From the NCBI RefSeq assembly GCF_014635285.1, contig NZ_BMCR01000004.1, positions 310,001 to 374,000 of the forward strand: a stretch of DNA of 64,000 nt, in the 5' to 3' direction. The notes under the pieces were generated by a model. The model saw only the letters and a program-made list of their open reading frames with translations, searched no databases and was not told the DNA's origin. A program made the position numbers and the translations under genes. Position 1 is the first letter of the stretch. Each line of letters begins with the position of its first letter. Positions 1 to 9,433 of the stretch are shown here, in pieces. Origin of the DNA: Stappia taiwanensis. Its GTDB lineage: Bacteria > Pseudomonadota > Alphaproteobacteria > Rhizobiales > Stappiaceae.

Positions 1-1386
1 CTCTTCCATATGGGTCAGCAGCCAGCGCGCCCGTCCGGGAGAGCGTGTGCCATAGGCCCGGGCGATCTCCGCATCCGGCGGGCACGGTCCCCCTTCCAGC
101 GCGGCCTTGGCCAAGAGCAGGTAGACCCCGCGCATTTCCTCCGGCAGATTCTGGGCCACCGTCTCCGCCGTCGCCCAGGTCTGCGGGTCGATCTGATGCT
201 GCTCGACACCGGCGCGCACCATCGCCACCCGCTGGCGGAAATCGGCGAGTTCGGGCGGCTTTCCGGCAAGCCGGGCAATCCGGCAGCGCACGAGGAAATC
301 CTGATAAAGCGCCGCGACCGGCTGGAACGCCGCCTCACCGTCGGACAGAAGCTCGGCGATCACCGCATCGATGGCCTTTTCCCGCGCTTCCAGATCGAGC
401 GGTTCGGCTTCCACCACCTCGCGCGCTGCTGCCTGCCGCGTCAACCGGTCGAGCACCTCCGAGGCCGGCATCACCGGCTGCGGCTTGGGCTCTTCCACCG
501 CCGTGCGCTCTTCCCGACTGGCCGGTTGGAACAGAAGGTCGCGCACCTCCTCAGGCCGCGCCTGCGGCAAGGGCGTCAGCTTCGGCCCCCCGCCGCGTCC
601 CGCCGTTTCCACCTGGCCGATACGGATCGTCAGCGGCCGACGCGAAATCGCCGGACCGAGCGCGACAAAGTGGCCGCGATCGAGATTGCGGAAGGCTTCC
701 GCCTGACGCTTTTCCATGCCAAGCAGATCGGCCGCTCGCGCCATGTCGATATCGAGAAAGGTGCGCCCCATCAGGAAATTCGAGGCTTCCGCCGCCACGT
801 TCTTGGCCAGCTTCGCCAGACGCTGGGTGGCGATCACCCCGGCAAGGCCGCGCTTGCGGCCACGACACATCAGATTGGTCATGGCGCCCAGCGACACCCG
901 GCGTGCATCCTCGCCGGTATCGCCGGATGCTGCCGGCGCGAACAGCTGCGCCTCATCCACCACCACCAGCATCGGATACCAGTGGTCACGTTCGGCCTCG
1001 AACATGGCATTGAGGAAAGTGGCCGCCGCCTTCATCTGCCGGTCCGGCTCCAACCCTTCCAAATTGAGCACCACCGACACCCGGTGTGCCCGCACCCGCG
1101 CGGCGATCACCGCCAGATCGCGCTCGCTCGCCGCCGCGTCGATCACCACATGGCCGAACCTGTCGGCAAGCGTGACGAAGTCGCCCTCCGGATCGATGAC
1201 GGCCTGCTGAACCCAGGCAGCACTCTGCTCCAGCAGCCGGCGCAGGAGATGGGACTTGCCGGAGCCAGAATTGCCCTGCACCAGAAGCCGGGTCGCCAGC
1301 AGTTCCTCAAGATCGAGGCAGGCACCGTCCGCACCTGCCAGACCGCCGCCGGTGGTTACCTCTCCCATATCAATGCTAACGGTCAT
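1..1386 (-). CDS. HerA/DUF87-type ATPase, 3' end cut by window edge
   Basis: The reading frame is open from the ATG at 1386 to the window edge (462 codons), so the C-terminus is missing. The translation has a Walker A GNSGSGKS at residues 38-45, a PEGD motif near 66, a Walker B strand ending VVVDEAQLF near 142-149, and a later RGRKRGL...IATQR segment typical of the HerA/FtsK-like central ATPase domain (DUF87). Such proteins are cytoplasmic motor ATPases; some act with NurA-type nucleases in DNA processing, others have unknown substrates. No partner nuclease is visible in the window. The C-terminal part (after about residue 290) is rich in charged helices and has no motif I recognise. Antisense frames in this interval are long only because of high GC. 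Confidence 0.75.
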   Translation of the reverse strand, partial: MTVSIDMGEVTTGGGLAGADGACLDLEELLATRLLVQGNSGSGKSHLLRRLLEQSAAWVQQAVIDPEGDFVTLADRFGHVVIDAAASERDLAVIAARVRAHRVSVVLNLEGLEPDRQMKAAATFLNAMFEAERDHWYPMLVVVDEAQLFAPAASGDTGEDARRVSLGAMTNLMCRGRKRGLAGVIATQRLAKLAKNVAAEASNFLMGRTFLDIDMARAADLLGMEKRQAEAFRNLDRGHFVALGPAISRRPLTIRIGQVETAGRGGGPKLTPLPQARPEEVRDLLFQPASREERTAVEEPKPQPVMPASEVLDRLTRQAAAREVVEAEPLDLEAREKAIDAVIAELLSDGEAAFQPVAALYQDFLVRCRIARLAGKPPELADFRQRVAMVRAGVEQHQIDPQTWATAETVAQNLPEEMRGVYLLLAKAALEGGPCPPDAEIARAYGTRSPGRARWLLTHMEE

Positions 1387-1746
1387 GCTTGCCGCGTGTC
1401 CTGCTGGATCGTCATGTCGATATCGATGTGGGGCCGCGCGCCATCTCCGCCGAGTGCGTCTGGCAGGCTGCGGCCGAGTTGATCCGGCTGCCGATCCGCG
1501 CCATCCGTGCGGCAGACCCGGCCCCGTTCGCGGCAGTATCGGCGATTCGCGCCGCCACGACAAAAGCTGCTCGGCCTTCCCAGCGTTTCCGCGCCGTTTC
1601 GCCAGTTTCAGCCCCTGCCCCACGCGCTTGATCAGTAGAAGCCCGTAGAGGGAAGCCGGTACCTGGTTAGGGGATTTTTCATGGATATCGCCAAATGTGG
1701 CCGTAACACACCGATAAGCCGGTTACAGACCCTGGGGACTCCTTGC
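1387..1746. other. divergent intergenic region (360 bp)
   Basis: This stretch separates the HerA-like gene from the chemoreceptor. Apart from the doubtful small frame at 1389-1631, I see only an in-frame ATG at 1681 upstream of the chosen chemoreceptor start, and no clear promoter or hairpin. Confidence 0.4.
1389..1631 (+). CDS. possible small protein (80 codons, TTG start), doubtful
   Basis: A frame starting with TTG at 1389, divergent from the HerA-like gene, encodes about 80 residues with no Met start and no clear ribosome-binding site. Codons in the first half are GC-rich at the third position, which is the only argument for coding. I recognise no domain. It may equally be non-coding upstream sequence. 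Confidence 0.2.
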   Translation: MPRVLLDRHVDIDVGPRAISAECVWQAAAELIRLPIRAIRAADPAPFAAVSAIRAATTKAARPSQRFRAVSPVSAPAPRA

Positions 1747-3516
1747 ATGAGCGATCACACGACCTACGCCGCGCGTGACACGGCGGCACGTTCTCTCACC
1801 GAGGCAATCACCGGCTTCATGGCACCCGATAAATTCGACGAAGCCCTGGCCAGAAGCGTCTGGAAGGAACTGATGCCGGTCATGCCGGACATTCTCGACA
1901 GCTTCTACCAGGCGATCGACCGGACCCCGGAGCTGACCGACAAGCTGGGCGGATCGCAGGAAAAGGTTACGCGCCTCAAATCCGCGCAGATGGCGCATTG
2001 GGAGCATATCTTCAATCACGCACCGGATGCCGAGTTCGAGGCCCGGGCCAAGCGCATCGGCGAGGCGCATGTGCGCATTGGCCTCGACGTGCAATGGTAT
2101 CTGGCCTCCTATGGCCGTCTTCTGGTGGATGCGATCCCCGCCCTGGCACGACGTCACCGGCTGTCGCCGGGAAAGCTCGCCGCGACCCTTCAGGTGATGA
2201 TCAGCCGGGCCTTTCTCGACATGATCATGTCCTATGACGCCTACGAAACCGGCGTGCTACGGCTCAGGGCGGAGGAAAACCGGCGCGAGAACGACCTGAC
2301 CAGCCTGCGCACCCTTGCCGGCACGGCCGCCGACATCAACCGGATGACCGTGGCCATGGCGACCCTGTCGCAGAATACCCAGCGGGCCACCGAAAGCGGC
2401 CAGGCGATCTCCGCCGCCGCGTCACAGCTTGTCGCCTCGGTGGAGCAGATCGCCGAAAACAGCGACGGCGCGGCACAGGAAGCCAATGCCACCAACGCCA
2501 CGGTGAACGCGGGCCTCGGCGCCATGGAGGATGTCTCCGCCCGCATCGGCGACATTGCCGCCGCCTCCGATGAGAGCGCGGCCAACCTGAGCGAATTGCA
2601 CAAGGCATCGGAGCAAATCGGCGAGTTCCTCGGGGTGATCGAGAACATCGCCAACCAGACCAACCTTCTTGCCCTCAATGCCACGATCGAGGCCGCGCGG
2701 GCGGGCGAAGCCGGGCGCGGCTTCGCCGTTGTCGCCAGTGAGGTCAAGAACCTGGCCACCCAGGCGGCGCAGGCCACCGAGGACATTGCCCGGCGGATCG
2801 AGGCGCTGCAGGCGGGCATGGTCACCACCCAACAATCGATCGCCGCCTCGCGCGAAGCGGTCGACCGGGGGCAAGCGACCATTGCCGGTGCCAATGAGCG
2901 GATGCAGACCGTCGGCGATCAGATCGGCGCCGTTTCGGCACGCATGCAGGACATCTCCTCAATCCTTCAGCAGCAGAAGGAAGCAAGCCATGAGATCGCC
3001 GCCGGCATCACCGGCGTTGCCGACCTTGCCGAAGAAAATGAAAACCGTCTGCGGGACATGAGCCTCACCCTGGAAAGCAGCAACGAGCGCTTCTCAAGCC
3101 ATGCCGCGGCATGGGGCGACGCCTCCTCCCATCGCTCCATGTGCGAGATGGTGAAGATCGACCATATCCTGTTCAAGCAGCAGGTTGTCGATACGGTCCT
3201 GGGGAGGCCCTCGACCACTCCTGTCACCATTAGCGACCATCATGGTTGCCGGCTTGGGCATTGGCTCGATGGCATCACCGAACCGGCCATTCGCCGGCAT
3301 GCGGCCTATCAGGCCGTCGCGGCGCCGCACCAGCGCTGCCACGAGGCGGCGCGGGCTGCCCTCGACACCCATGCGGCGGGAAACGCGGCCCAGGCCGCAC
3401 AGCAACTGAGCACCCTGGAGGAAGCGAGCGAGGAGCTCATGCACGCGCTCGATGCCTTCGCCGAGGCTTTCGACACGGAGCTACGCACTCTCGACCGGCG
3501 CACGGAAGCGGCCTGA
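1747..3516 (+). CDS. globin-coupled methyl-accepting chemotaxis protein with C-terminal CZB domain
   Basis: The 589-residue protein has an N-terminal protoglobin sensor (about residues 10-175) with the [14 protein letters not shown] motif and probable haem-proximal His108. The MCP signalling domain (about 230-470) has a hairpin tip containing [21 protein letters not shown]-terminal chemoreceptor zinc-binding domain (about 485-560) shows [10 protein letters not shown]. There is no transmembrane segment, so it is a soluble cytoplasmic receptor of the HemAT class. Known family members sense O2 or redox state and signal through CheW/CheA; CZB domains bind zinc and have been linked to hypochlorite or zinc sensing. 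The start at 1747 is preferred over an in-frame ATG at 1681, because the extra 22 residues do not belong to the globin fold. It is a single-gene unit followed by a terminator. Confidence 0.9.
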   Translation: MSDHTTYAARDTAARSLTEAITGFMAPDKFDEALARSVWKELMPVMPDILDSFYQAIDRTPELTDKLGGSQEKVTRLKSAQMAHWEHIFNHAPDAEFEARAKRIGEAHVRIGLDVQWYLASYGRLLVDAIPALARRHRLSPGKLAATLQVMISRAFLDMIMSYDAYETGVLRLRAEENRRENDLTSLRTLAGTAADINRMTVAMATLSQNTQRATESGQAISAAASQLVASVEQIAENSDGAAQEANATNATVNAGLGAMEDVSARIGDIAAASDESAANLSELHKASEQIGEFLGVIENIANQTNLLALNATIEAARAGEAGRGFAVVASEVKNLATQAAQATEDIARRIEALQAGMVTTQQSIAASREAVDRGQATIAGANERMQTVGDQIGAVSARMQDISSILQQQKEASHEIAAGITGVADLAEENENRLRDMSLTLESSNERFSSHAAAWGDASSHRSMCEMVKIDHILFKQQVVDTVLGRPSTTPVTISDHHGCRLGHWLDGITEPAIRRHAAYQAVAAPHQRCHEAARAALDTHAAGNAAQAAQQLSTLEEASEELMHALDAFAEAFDTELRTLDRRTEAA

Positions 3517-3555
3517 CATCTGCCTCCCCGTCACACCCCTGAGACGAAACGGATC

Positions 3556-3584
3556 GGCGCTGCGCAACCCGCGCGGCGTTTTTT
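3556..3584 (+). terminator. rho-independent terminator after the chemoreceptor
   Basis: CGCTGCGC (3558-3565) pairs with GCGCGGCG (3571-3578) with one G-T wobble and a 5-nt loop, followed by six T residues. Confidence 0.75.
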
Positions 3585-3675
3585 CTTGCCTTATGCGTTC
3601 ACATTCGAAATCATCTATGTGACTTTCGAGCCGACACGCAAAAGCTGCAAGGCTCGCTCAAGGGGAGGAAGAAAC

Positions 3676-4242
3676 ATGAAACGATCCGTAATCCTGGCCG
3701 GCGCCGCAGTGCTGGCGCTGCTGGCGACCCCCGGCTATGCCACCGACGGTCTTCAGATCAGCCCGAAGGTCACCTCCGTCACCATCGAGACCGACGACGG
3801 ACCGGTGGAGATCACCCGCCACAAGAACGACATGCAGTTGATCGGCGGCGTCTTGCAGCCGATGGTTCCGGTCGCTGGGGTCCATCCGGTCGGCGAACTA
3901 GAGGTCCTGGAAGCGCTTCAGGATGACAGCGCCGCGGTGGTCGACATGCGGACCATGGAATGGCGGGTGAAATCGACCATTCCCGGCTCCATTCACATTC
4001 CCTATACCGAGGTCGCCATGCGTCTCGACGAACTGGGATGCAGCGGGGCACAAGGGTCGTGGGATTGCGCCAAGGCGACCAAGGTGTTCGCCTTCTGCAA
4101 TGGTCCGGCCTGCGCCCAGAGCCCGATGGCGATCGCCGCCATGGTCCGCGAAGGCTTCCCGGCCGACAAGATCTACTACTATCGCGGCGGGATGCAGGAC
4201 TGGCAGGTGCTCGGCCTGACCACCGCCGAGGACATGTTCTAG
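3676..4242 (+). CDS. exported rhodanese-like domain protein
   Basis: The 188-residue product starts at an ATG preceded by AGGGGAGGAAG, ahead of an in-frame upstream extension that lacks a signal sequence. Residues 1-17 form a Sec signal peptide (MKRSVILAGAAVLALLATPG) with probable cleavage after GYA. The rhodanese domain covers about residues 75-185, with the catalytic cysteine in FCNGPACAQSP and the substrate-entry segment VVDMRTMEWRVKSTIPGSIHIPY. Members bind and transfer sulfane sulfur in the periplasm; the substrate here is unknown. No sox or other sulfur-oxidation gene is adjacent, so it appears to be a single-gene unit. Confidence 0.85.
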   Translation: MKRSVILAGAAVLALLATPGYATDGLQISPKVTSVTIETDDGPVEITRHKNDMQLIGGVLQPMVPVAGVHPVGELEVLEALQDDSAAVVDMRTMEWRVKSTIPGSIHIPYTEVAMRLDELGCSGAQGSWDCAKATKVFAFCNGPACAQSPMAIAAMVREGFPADKIYYYRGGMQDWQVLGLTTAEDMF

Positions 4243-4339
4243 AAGCGGTATCTCTGGCCAACTCCGGCAAGATCACCCCCAGCAAGAGTGGGCCGCGGAC
4301 AAACCGCCGCGACCCGCCGACTTTTCAGGCGTGTGACAG

Positions 4340-5068
4340 TCAATGCGCGTGTCCGTGTCCGGCCTCAAAGGACAGCGTGGCGAAATGCTGGGTGCGGTCG
4401 GCATCCGGATCGTTTTCCAGCGGCACCGCATGCGCCACGGCGATCACATTCAGCCCATTGTTGCGAACCGTCATCTCGACCTCACCTGAAGGGTCGGTCG
4501 CTTCCAGTTTCGTCTCCGACATGTTGACGTAGTCGGGGATGAGCTTCGCCCCTGCAAGCGGCTCTCCCTTGTAGAGCACGCGCAACCGCAACGGCTGGCC
4601 AGCGCTGAGTTCTGTCGGATTGCCGAGCGGCACGATCTGTAGATCCTGTGCGGGCAAGTCCGGCACGTCACCGTGCAGATGCCGGAACGCCAGGGTGTGC
4701 TTGAGATAGCGCCCCGCCTGGCGCGCGCCCTTCACCTCACTCTTCGGTCGGTTCACCCATTTGCCATCGCTGCCCTCGGTGTAAAAGCCGTTGTCGAAGT
4801 CGACCAGAACCACCGCCGGCTCGCTTTCCGGGGCGAGCAGAACGTGGGTTTTCTGCCTCGCAACCTGCACCGCCACCGGTTTTCCGGCCTCATCCAAAGC
4901 CTTCACCGCCGCGACCTTGGCGGGATCGTAGGAGTCGTCGGATGCGCCATGGCCATAAACGAGGCCAAGCTCGCCCCACCGCTCGGCCAACCAGATTCCG
5001 TGGGCACTTGCCGTCTGAACCGCCCCGAAAATCATCAGCGCGGCAACCGCCGCCATCGAAACTCTCAT
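4340..5068 (-). CDS. DUF4198 periplasmic metal-handling protein
   Basis: The 242-residue protein has a signal peptide ending ASA, so the mature chain would begin with His (HGIWLAERWGELG), a common metal-anchoring arrangement. It ends GHGHAH, another likely metal ligand cluster. DUF4198 proteins often accompany nickel, cobalt or zinc uptake systems. The start at 5068 is preceded by GAGGTTGAG at suitable spacing and gives a proper signal peptide; an in-frame ATG at 5104 would add a leader overlapping the operator described at 5084-5103. No permease gene adjoins it, so its transport partner, if any, lies elsewhere. Metal identity is an inference from the family and the operator. Confidence 0.8.
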   Translation of the reverse strand: MRVSMAAVAALMIFGAVQTASAHGIWLAERWGELGLVYGHGASDDSYDPAKVAAVKALDEAGKPVAVQVARQKTHVLLAPESEPAVVLVDFDNGFYTEGSDGKWVNRPKSEVKGARQAGRYLKHTLAFRHLHGDVPDLPAQDLQIVPLGNPTELSAGQPLRLRVLYKGEPLAGAKLIPDYVNMSETKLEATDPSGEVEMTVRNNGLNVIAVAHAVPLENDPDADRTQHFATLSFEAGHGHAH

Positions 5069-5083
5069 CTCAACCTCACGAAT

Positions 5084-5103
5084 CGTTATGTTATTACATT
5101 TCA
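5084..5103. promoter_or_regulatory. Zur/Fur-like operator upstream of the DUF4198 gene
   Basis: ATGTTATTACAT is a near-palindrome inside CGTTATGTTATTACATTTC. It resembles proteobacterial Zur boxes, in which a GAAATGTTAT half-site is repeated in inverse. It lies about 20 bp upstream of the start codon at 5068, where repressor binding would block transcription. The match was made by eye. Confidence 0.45.
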
Positions 5104-5171
5104 ACTCCTATGATCTGAACCCCACCGTGTCAACGCGGCCGGAGCGCCAGCCCCACGGGTGCGGCGCGCAA

Positions 5172-5204
5172 ACAAAAACGCCCGCCGAAACCGACGGGCG
5201 TTCT
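5172..5204 (-). terminator. rho-independent terminator after matB
   Basis: AACGCCCG (5177-5184) and CGGGCGTT (5195-5202) form an 8-bp stem. Read on the minus strand it is followed by TTTTGTTT, placing the end of the malonate operon here. Confidence 0.75.
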
Positions 5205-5238
5205 TCTTTCAGGCAGGGACCGGTCGCGAAGACGCCGG

Positions 5239-6762
5239 TCAGCCGGCGCCGAACGTGTCCTTGTATTGATCGCGCAGCACGTTCTTCTGAATCTTGCCCA
5301 TGGTGTTGCGCGGCAGCTCGGGCAGCAGATAGACCTGCTTCGGCTGCTTGAATTTCGCCAGCTTGTCGGCCAGCGGGGCGATGACCTGTTCCGGGGTCAG
5401 AGCCGCCCCCTTGTGCGCGGCGACCACGGCAACGACACCTTCGCCGAAATCCGCATGAGGCACGCCGATCACCGCGCTTTCGGCGACGCCGTCGATCTCG
5501 TCGATCACCGCCTCGACCTCAGCCGGGTAGACATTGAAGCCACCGCTGATGATCAGATCCTTGGCCCTGCCGACGATCGACACATAGCCGCGCTCGTCGT
5601 TCCGCCCCATGTCGCCGGTGATGAAGAACCCGTCGGCGCGGAATTCCGACGCGGTCTTTTCCGGCATGCGCCAGTAGCCCTTGAAGACATTCGGGCCGCG
5701 CACCTCGATACCACCGACCTCGCCATCGGCCAGCACCTTGCCGGTCTCCGGATCGGCAATGCGCAGCTCCACGCCCGGCAATGGCAGCCCGACGGTGCCC
5801 GGACGCCGGTCGCCGTCATAGGGGTTGGAGGTGTTCATGTTGGTTTCCGTCATGCCGTAGCGTTCCAGGATCGCATGGCCGGTGCGGGCGCTGAACGCCT
5901 TGTGCACTTCCGCCGACAGGGGCGCGGAACCGGAGACGAACAGGCGCATGTGCTCGGCCAGCTCGCGAGTGAAGGCGTCCGACCCCAGAAGCCGGGCATA
6001 GAAGGTCGGGACGCCCATCATGGTGGTCGCCCGAGGCATCAGCCGCAGGACTTCCGCCAGATCGAACTTCGGCAGGAACAGCATCGACCCGCCGGCCAGA
6101 AGGGTCACATTGCTGGCCACGAACAGCCCATGGGTGTGGAAGATCGGCAGGGCATGCAGCAGCACGTCCTTGTCGGTGAAGCGCCAGTACTCGACCAGCA
6201 TCCGCGCGTTGGAGGCAAGGTTCTCATGGCTGAGCATGGCCCCCTTGGAGCGGCCGGTGGTGCCGGAGGTGTAGAGGATCGCCGCCAGATCATCCGGCCC
6301 ACGCGGCACATCGGCGAAATCGCCGGAAGCCTCACCGGCCAGGGTCGCCAGCGAGCCCTTGCCATTTCCATCAAGGGTTTCCAGCCGGCAACCGACCTTG
6401 CCGGCGATGGGGGTGAGCGCCTCGGTCCGTGCCGGGTCGCAGACCAGCAGTGCCGGCTCGGCATCGCCAACGAAATAGGCGACCTCCGCCGGGGTATAGG
6501 CGGTGTTGAGCGGCAGGAACACCGCGCCGGCCCGCACGGTGCCGAGATAGAGCATCAGGGCCTCGGCGGATTTGTCGACCTGCACGGCGACCCGGTCGCC
6601 GGGGACGACGCCAAGGGCCGTCAGCGCATTGGCATAGGCGCCAGACCGCGCCAGCATGTCCGCATAGCTGGTGATTTCGCCGGACGGGGCCTGCAGGAAC
6701 GGCGCAGCAGGATCGCGCACCGCCTCACGGATTTCGGAAAAGAGATGATTTTTCTGCGTCAT
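5239..6762 (-). CDS. matB: malonyl-CoA synthetase
   Basis: This 507-residue acyl-CoA ligase carries the AMP-binding P-loop ILYTSGTTGRSKGA (about residue 165), the ERYGMTETNMNTSNPYDG segment typical of MatB, the hinge GRAKDLIISGGFNVYPAEVE, and the C-terminal catalytic lysine in PRNTMGKIQKN. It converts malonate, ATP and CoA to malonyl-CoA in the cytoplasm. Its start overlaps the matA stop by ATGA, and it is the last gene of the operon, followed by a strong terminator. The pairing with malonyl-CoA decarboxylase and a TRAP transporter makes malonate the expected substrate. Confidence 0.92.
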   Translation of the reverse strand: MTQKNHLFSEIREAVRDPAAPFLQAPSGEITSYADMLARSGAYANALTALGVVPGDRVAVQVDKSAEALMLYLGTVRAGAVFLPLNTAYTPAEVAYFVGDAEPALLVCDPARTEALTPIAGKVGCRLETLDGNGKGSLATLAGEASGDFADVPRGPDDLAAILYTSGTTGRSKGAMLSHENLASNARMLVEYWRFTDKDVLLHALPIFHTHGLFVASNVTLLAGGSMLFLPKFDLAEVLRLMPRATTMMGVPTFYARLLGSDAFTRELAEHMRLFVSGSAPLSAEVHKAFSARTGHAILERYGMTETNMNTSNPYDGDRRPGTVGLPLPGVELRIADPETGKVLADGEVGGIEVRGPNVFKGYWRMPEKTASEFRADGFFITGDMGRNDERGYVSIVGRAKDLIISGGFNVYPAEVEAVIDEIDGVAESAVIGVPHADFGEGVVAVVAAHKGAALTPEQVIAPLADKLAKFKQPKQVYLLPELPRNTMGKIQKNVLRDQYKDTFGAG

Positions 6763-8120
6763 GCGACCGGATCCGAAGCCTTCTTCTTTTCAGGGACAGC
6801 CTTGAGCAAACGGGAGACCGCGCTGGCCGCCGCCACCGATCCGGTCGCGGCAAAGGCTTCGTGGTTCTTCTCGATATGCCCAAGGTCATAGAGATAATTG
6901 ACCATCATCCCGCAGGACTGGCGCTGGCCATTGCGGGAGGGATCGGCGTTCCAGTTGATCCGCTCCAGCCGGGCGCCATTGCCCAGATGGAAGCGGGCGA
7001 CCGGGTCGAGCGGACGAATGCCGCTTTTCTTCTCGCGCACCAGGTAATGCGCGCAAAGGGCGCGCAGGGGCTCGCGCAACTCCTCGTCCGGCCCCGCCTT
7101 GGCCCCGCCCTCCTTGAGCGCCTCGACCTGCGCCGGGCGCAAGGTTGCACAGGCGGCGCTGTCCGGATCGGCAAGCGCGCCGGTGAGCCAGGCGCGGAAG
7201 CCAGGCACCGGCGACAGGGTGACGAAGGTCTTCAGGTTCGGCAGGTCGCGGCGCAACTCCTCCACCACCTGCTTGATCAGGAAGTTGCCGAAGGAAATGC
7301 CGCGCAAGCCCTCCTGGCAGTTGGAAATCGAGTAGAACACAGCGGTGGTCGCCTCGCCGGCGGGCACCTCGGCCCGCTCCTCGGCCAGGATTGGCGGGAT
7401 CGCCTCGGGGATCGCCCGGGTCAGCGCCACTTCCACGAAGATCAGAGGATCATCGACCAGCGCGGGATGGAAGAAGGCATAGATCCGCCGGTCGGGCAGA
7501 TCGATCCGCCGGCGCAGGTCCTCCCAACCATTGATCTCATGCACCGCCTCATAGCGAATGATCCGCTCCAGGATCGCCGCCGGGGTCGACCAGTCCATGC
7601 GCTGCATGACAAGGAAGCCCCGGTTGAACCAGGAGGAGAACAGGTGCTCGAAATCCCGGTCGACCTCCTTCAGGGATGGATCGGTCCGCATGGCCGCAAG
7701 CAGATCGGTGCGCATGCGCACCAGCGCCGAGGTGCCGCCGGGGGCAAGGTTCAGCCGGCGGATCAACTCCTGCCGGCGCGGTTCGGACAGGGCATGCAGG
7801 CGGCGCAGCAGCGCCTCCTCGCCCGGCGTCTTCAGCACCGCCGCCGCCACATCGGCGACCCCATCGAGGTCCGGCCCGAACCGGGTTTTCAGGTCCTGGA
7901 AGAAGGACTGGCGCTCGGCGTCGGGCAGCCCCGCGTAGCTGGTCAGCACATCGCGGGCCAGCGCCACTCCGGAGGCTTCGCCGCGCTGGGACAGCAGCGC
8001 TTCGCACAGATCGCCGAGCCCCTTGCCGCTGGGCACCCGTTCCCGGCGAAGATCCAGCAGGTTGCGGCCCTGCTCGGCGATGGAGGACAGGAGGTCGTTG
8101 AAGAAGCTGGTACTGCTCAT
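6759..8120 (-). CDS. matA: malonyl-CoA decarboxylase
   Basis: The 453-residue product matches malonyl-CoA decarboxylase, with the N-terminal helical region and a catalytic-domain segment HPALVDDPLIFVEVALT and TAVFYSISNCQEGLRGISFG. It converts malonyl-CoA to acetyl-CoA and CO2, completing malonate assimilation with MatB. The ATG at 8120 overlaps the TRAP large-subunit stop (ATGA); an in-frame upstream extension would overlap that gene further and is not used. The stop overlaps the matB start, so translation of the two is probably coupled. Confidence 0.92.
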   Translation of the reverse strand: MSSTSFFNDLLSSIAEQGRNLLDLRRERVPSGKGLGDLCEALLSQRGEASGVALARDVLTSYAGLPDAERQSFFQDLKTRFGPDLDGVADVAAAVLKTPGEEALLRRLHALSEPRRQELIRRLNLAPGGTSALVRMRTDLLAAMRTDPSLKEVDRDFEHLFSSWFNRGFLVMQRMDWSTPAAILERIIRYEAVHEINGWEDLRRRIDLPDRRIYAFFHPALVDDPLIFVEVALTRAIPEAIPPILAEERAEVPAGEATTAVFYSISNCQEGLRGISFGNFLIKQVVEELRRDLPNLKTFVTLSPVPGFRAWLTGALADPDSAACATLRPAQVEALKEGGAKAGPDEELREPLRALCAHYLVREKKSGIRPLDPVARFHLGNGARLERINWNADPSRNGQRQSCGMMVNYLYDLGHIEKNHEAFAATGSVAAASAVSRLLKAVPEKKKASDPVA

Positions 8121-9433
8121 AAGGCGGTTCCCATCACGAGGTTGGGCAGCCACAGGGCGATCCCCGGCATCAGGCACAAGAGCACGATTGCGGCGACCAT
8201 GCAGCCGACATAGGGCAAGGAGCCCCGCAATATCTCCCCCAAAGTGATGTTCGGTGCAATGCCGTTGATCACGTAAAGGTTCAGCCCGACAGGCGGGGTG
8301 ATCAGGCCGATTTCCATGTTGATGGTCAGCACCACCGCGAACCAGTAGGGATCGAATCCGGCCTGAATGATGATCGGCAGCAGGATCGGCGCGGTCATCA
8401 GGATCACCGCCACCGGCGGCAGGAAGAAGCCGGCAAACAGCAGGAACACGTTGATGATCGCCATCAGCACCCAGGCGTTGACGTCAAGGCCGGCGATCCA
8501 TTCGGCGATGGTCTGGGTGATGAACAGGGACGACAGGGCGAAGGAGAACAGCTCCGACGCGCCGATGATCATCATGATCATCACGCTTTCCTTCAGCGTG
8601 TCGCGGAACAGCGAATTGTAGAGCGACAGGCGCCACAGGCGATAGATCACGGCGACGAAGATCAGGCAGAACAGCGCGCCGACACCGGCCGCCTCGGAGG
8701 GGGTGGCGATGCCGCCATAGAGCACGAACAGGATCGCGGCGATGATGCCAAGGAACGGCAACACCCGCGGCAGGGCGGCGAAGCGCTCGCGGAAGGAAAA
8801 CCGCCGCCCCAGAGCGTTGAGGCCGATGCCGCGCCGGCGGCAATCGAAGATGGTCCAGGCCATGAACAGCGCGGTCAGCAGCGCACCCGGAAGCAGGCCG
8901 GCGAGAAACAGCCGTCCGATCGAGGTTTCCGTCGCAATGCCATAGACGATCATGGTGATCGACGGCGGAATCAGAATGCCGAGCGTCCCGCCGGCGGCGA
9001 TCGAACCGGCGGCGGTCTCGTTGGGATAGCCGCGCTTGGTCATCTCCGGGATGCCCATCTTGCCGATGGCGGCACAGGTGGCCGGCGAGGATCCGGACAG
9101 GGCGGCGAAGATCGAGCAGGCGCCGAGATTGGACAGCACCAGCCCGCCGGGGACCCGGTTGAGCCAACGGTCCAGCGCCTCGTAAAGATCCTTGCCGGCC
9201 GGCGAGGAGGCCACCGCCGCGCCCATCAGGATGAACATCGGGATGGACACCAGGCCGAAGGAGGCCAGGCCGCCGAAGAAGGTCTCACCGAGGATCGACA
9301 GGCTGCCCCAGCCATCGGCCAGAATCAGCGCGGCGATGGAGACAAAGCCCAGCGCGAAGGCGATCGGGGTTCCGATCCCCAGAAGGAACAGGAGCGCGAC
9401 GAGAACACCGGCACCCCACAGCATCGGCGTCAT
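8117..9433 (-). CDS. matM: TRAP transporter large permease (DctM family), malonate
   Basis: This is a 438-residue, very hydrophobic DctM-family permease with the conserved GSSPATCAAIGKMGIPEM and LITPPVGLNLYVI motifs and about twelve membrane segments. It is the ion-coupled transport subunit of a TRAP system in the inner membrane. It overlaps the small permease gene upstream by ATGA and matA downstream by ATGA. Malonate as substrate is inferred from the operon, which has the gene order of rhizobial mat clusters. Confidence 0.88.
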   Translation of the reverse strand: MTPMLWGAGVLVALLFLLGIGTPIAFALGFVSIAALILADGWGSLSILGETFFGGLASFGLVSIPMFILMGAAVASSPAGKDLYEALDRWLNRVPGGLVLSNLGACSIFAALSGSSPATCAAIGKMGIPEMTKRGYPNETAAGSIAAGGTLGILIPPSITMIVYGIATETSIGRLFLAGLLPGALLTALFMAWTIFDCRRRGIGLNALGRRFSFRERFAALPRVLPFLGIIAAILFVLYGGIATPSEAAGVGALFCLIFVAVIYRLWRLSLYNSLFRDTLKESVMIMMIIGASELFSFALSSLFITQTIAEWIAGLDVNAWVLMAIINVFLLFAGFFLPPVAVILMTAPILLPIIIQAGFDPYWFAVVLTINMEIGLITPPVGLNLYVINGIAPNITLGEILRGSLPYVGCMVAAIVLLCLMPGIALWLPNLVMGTAL

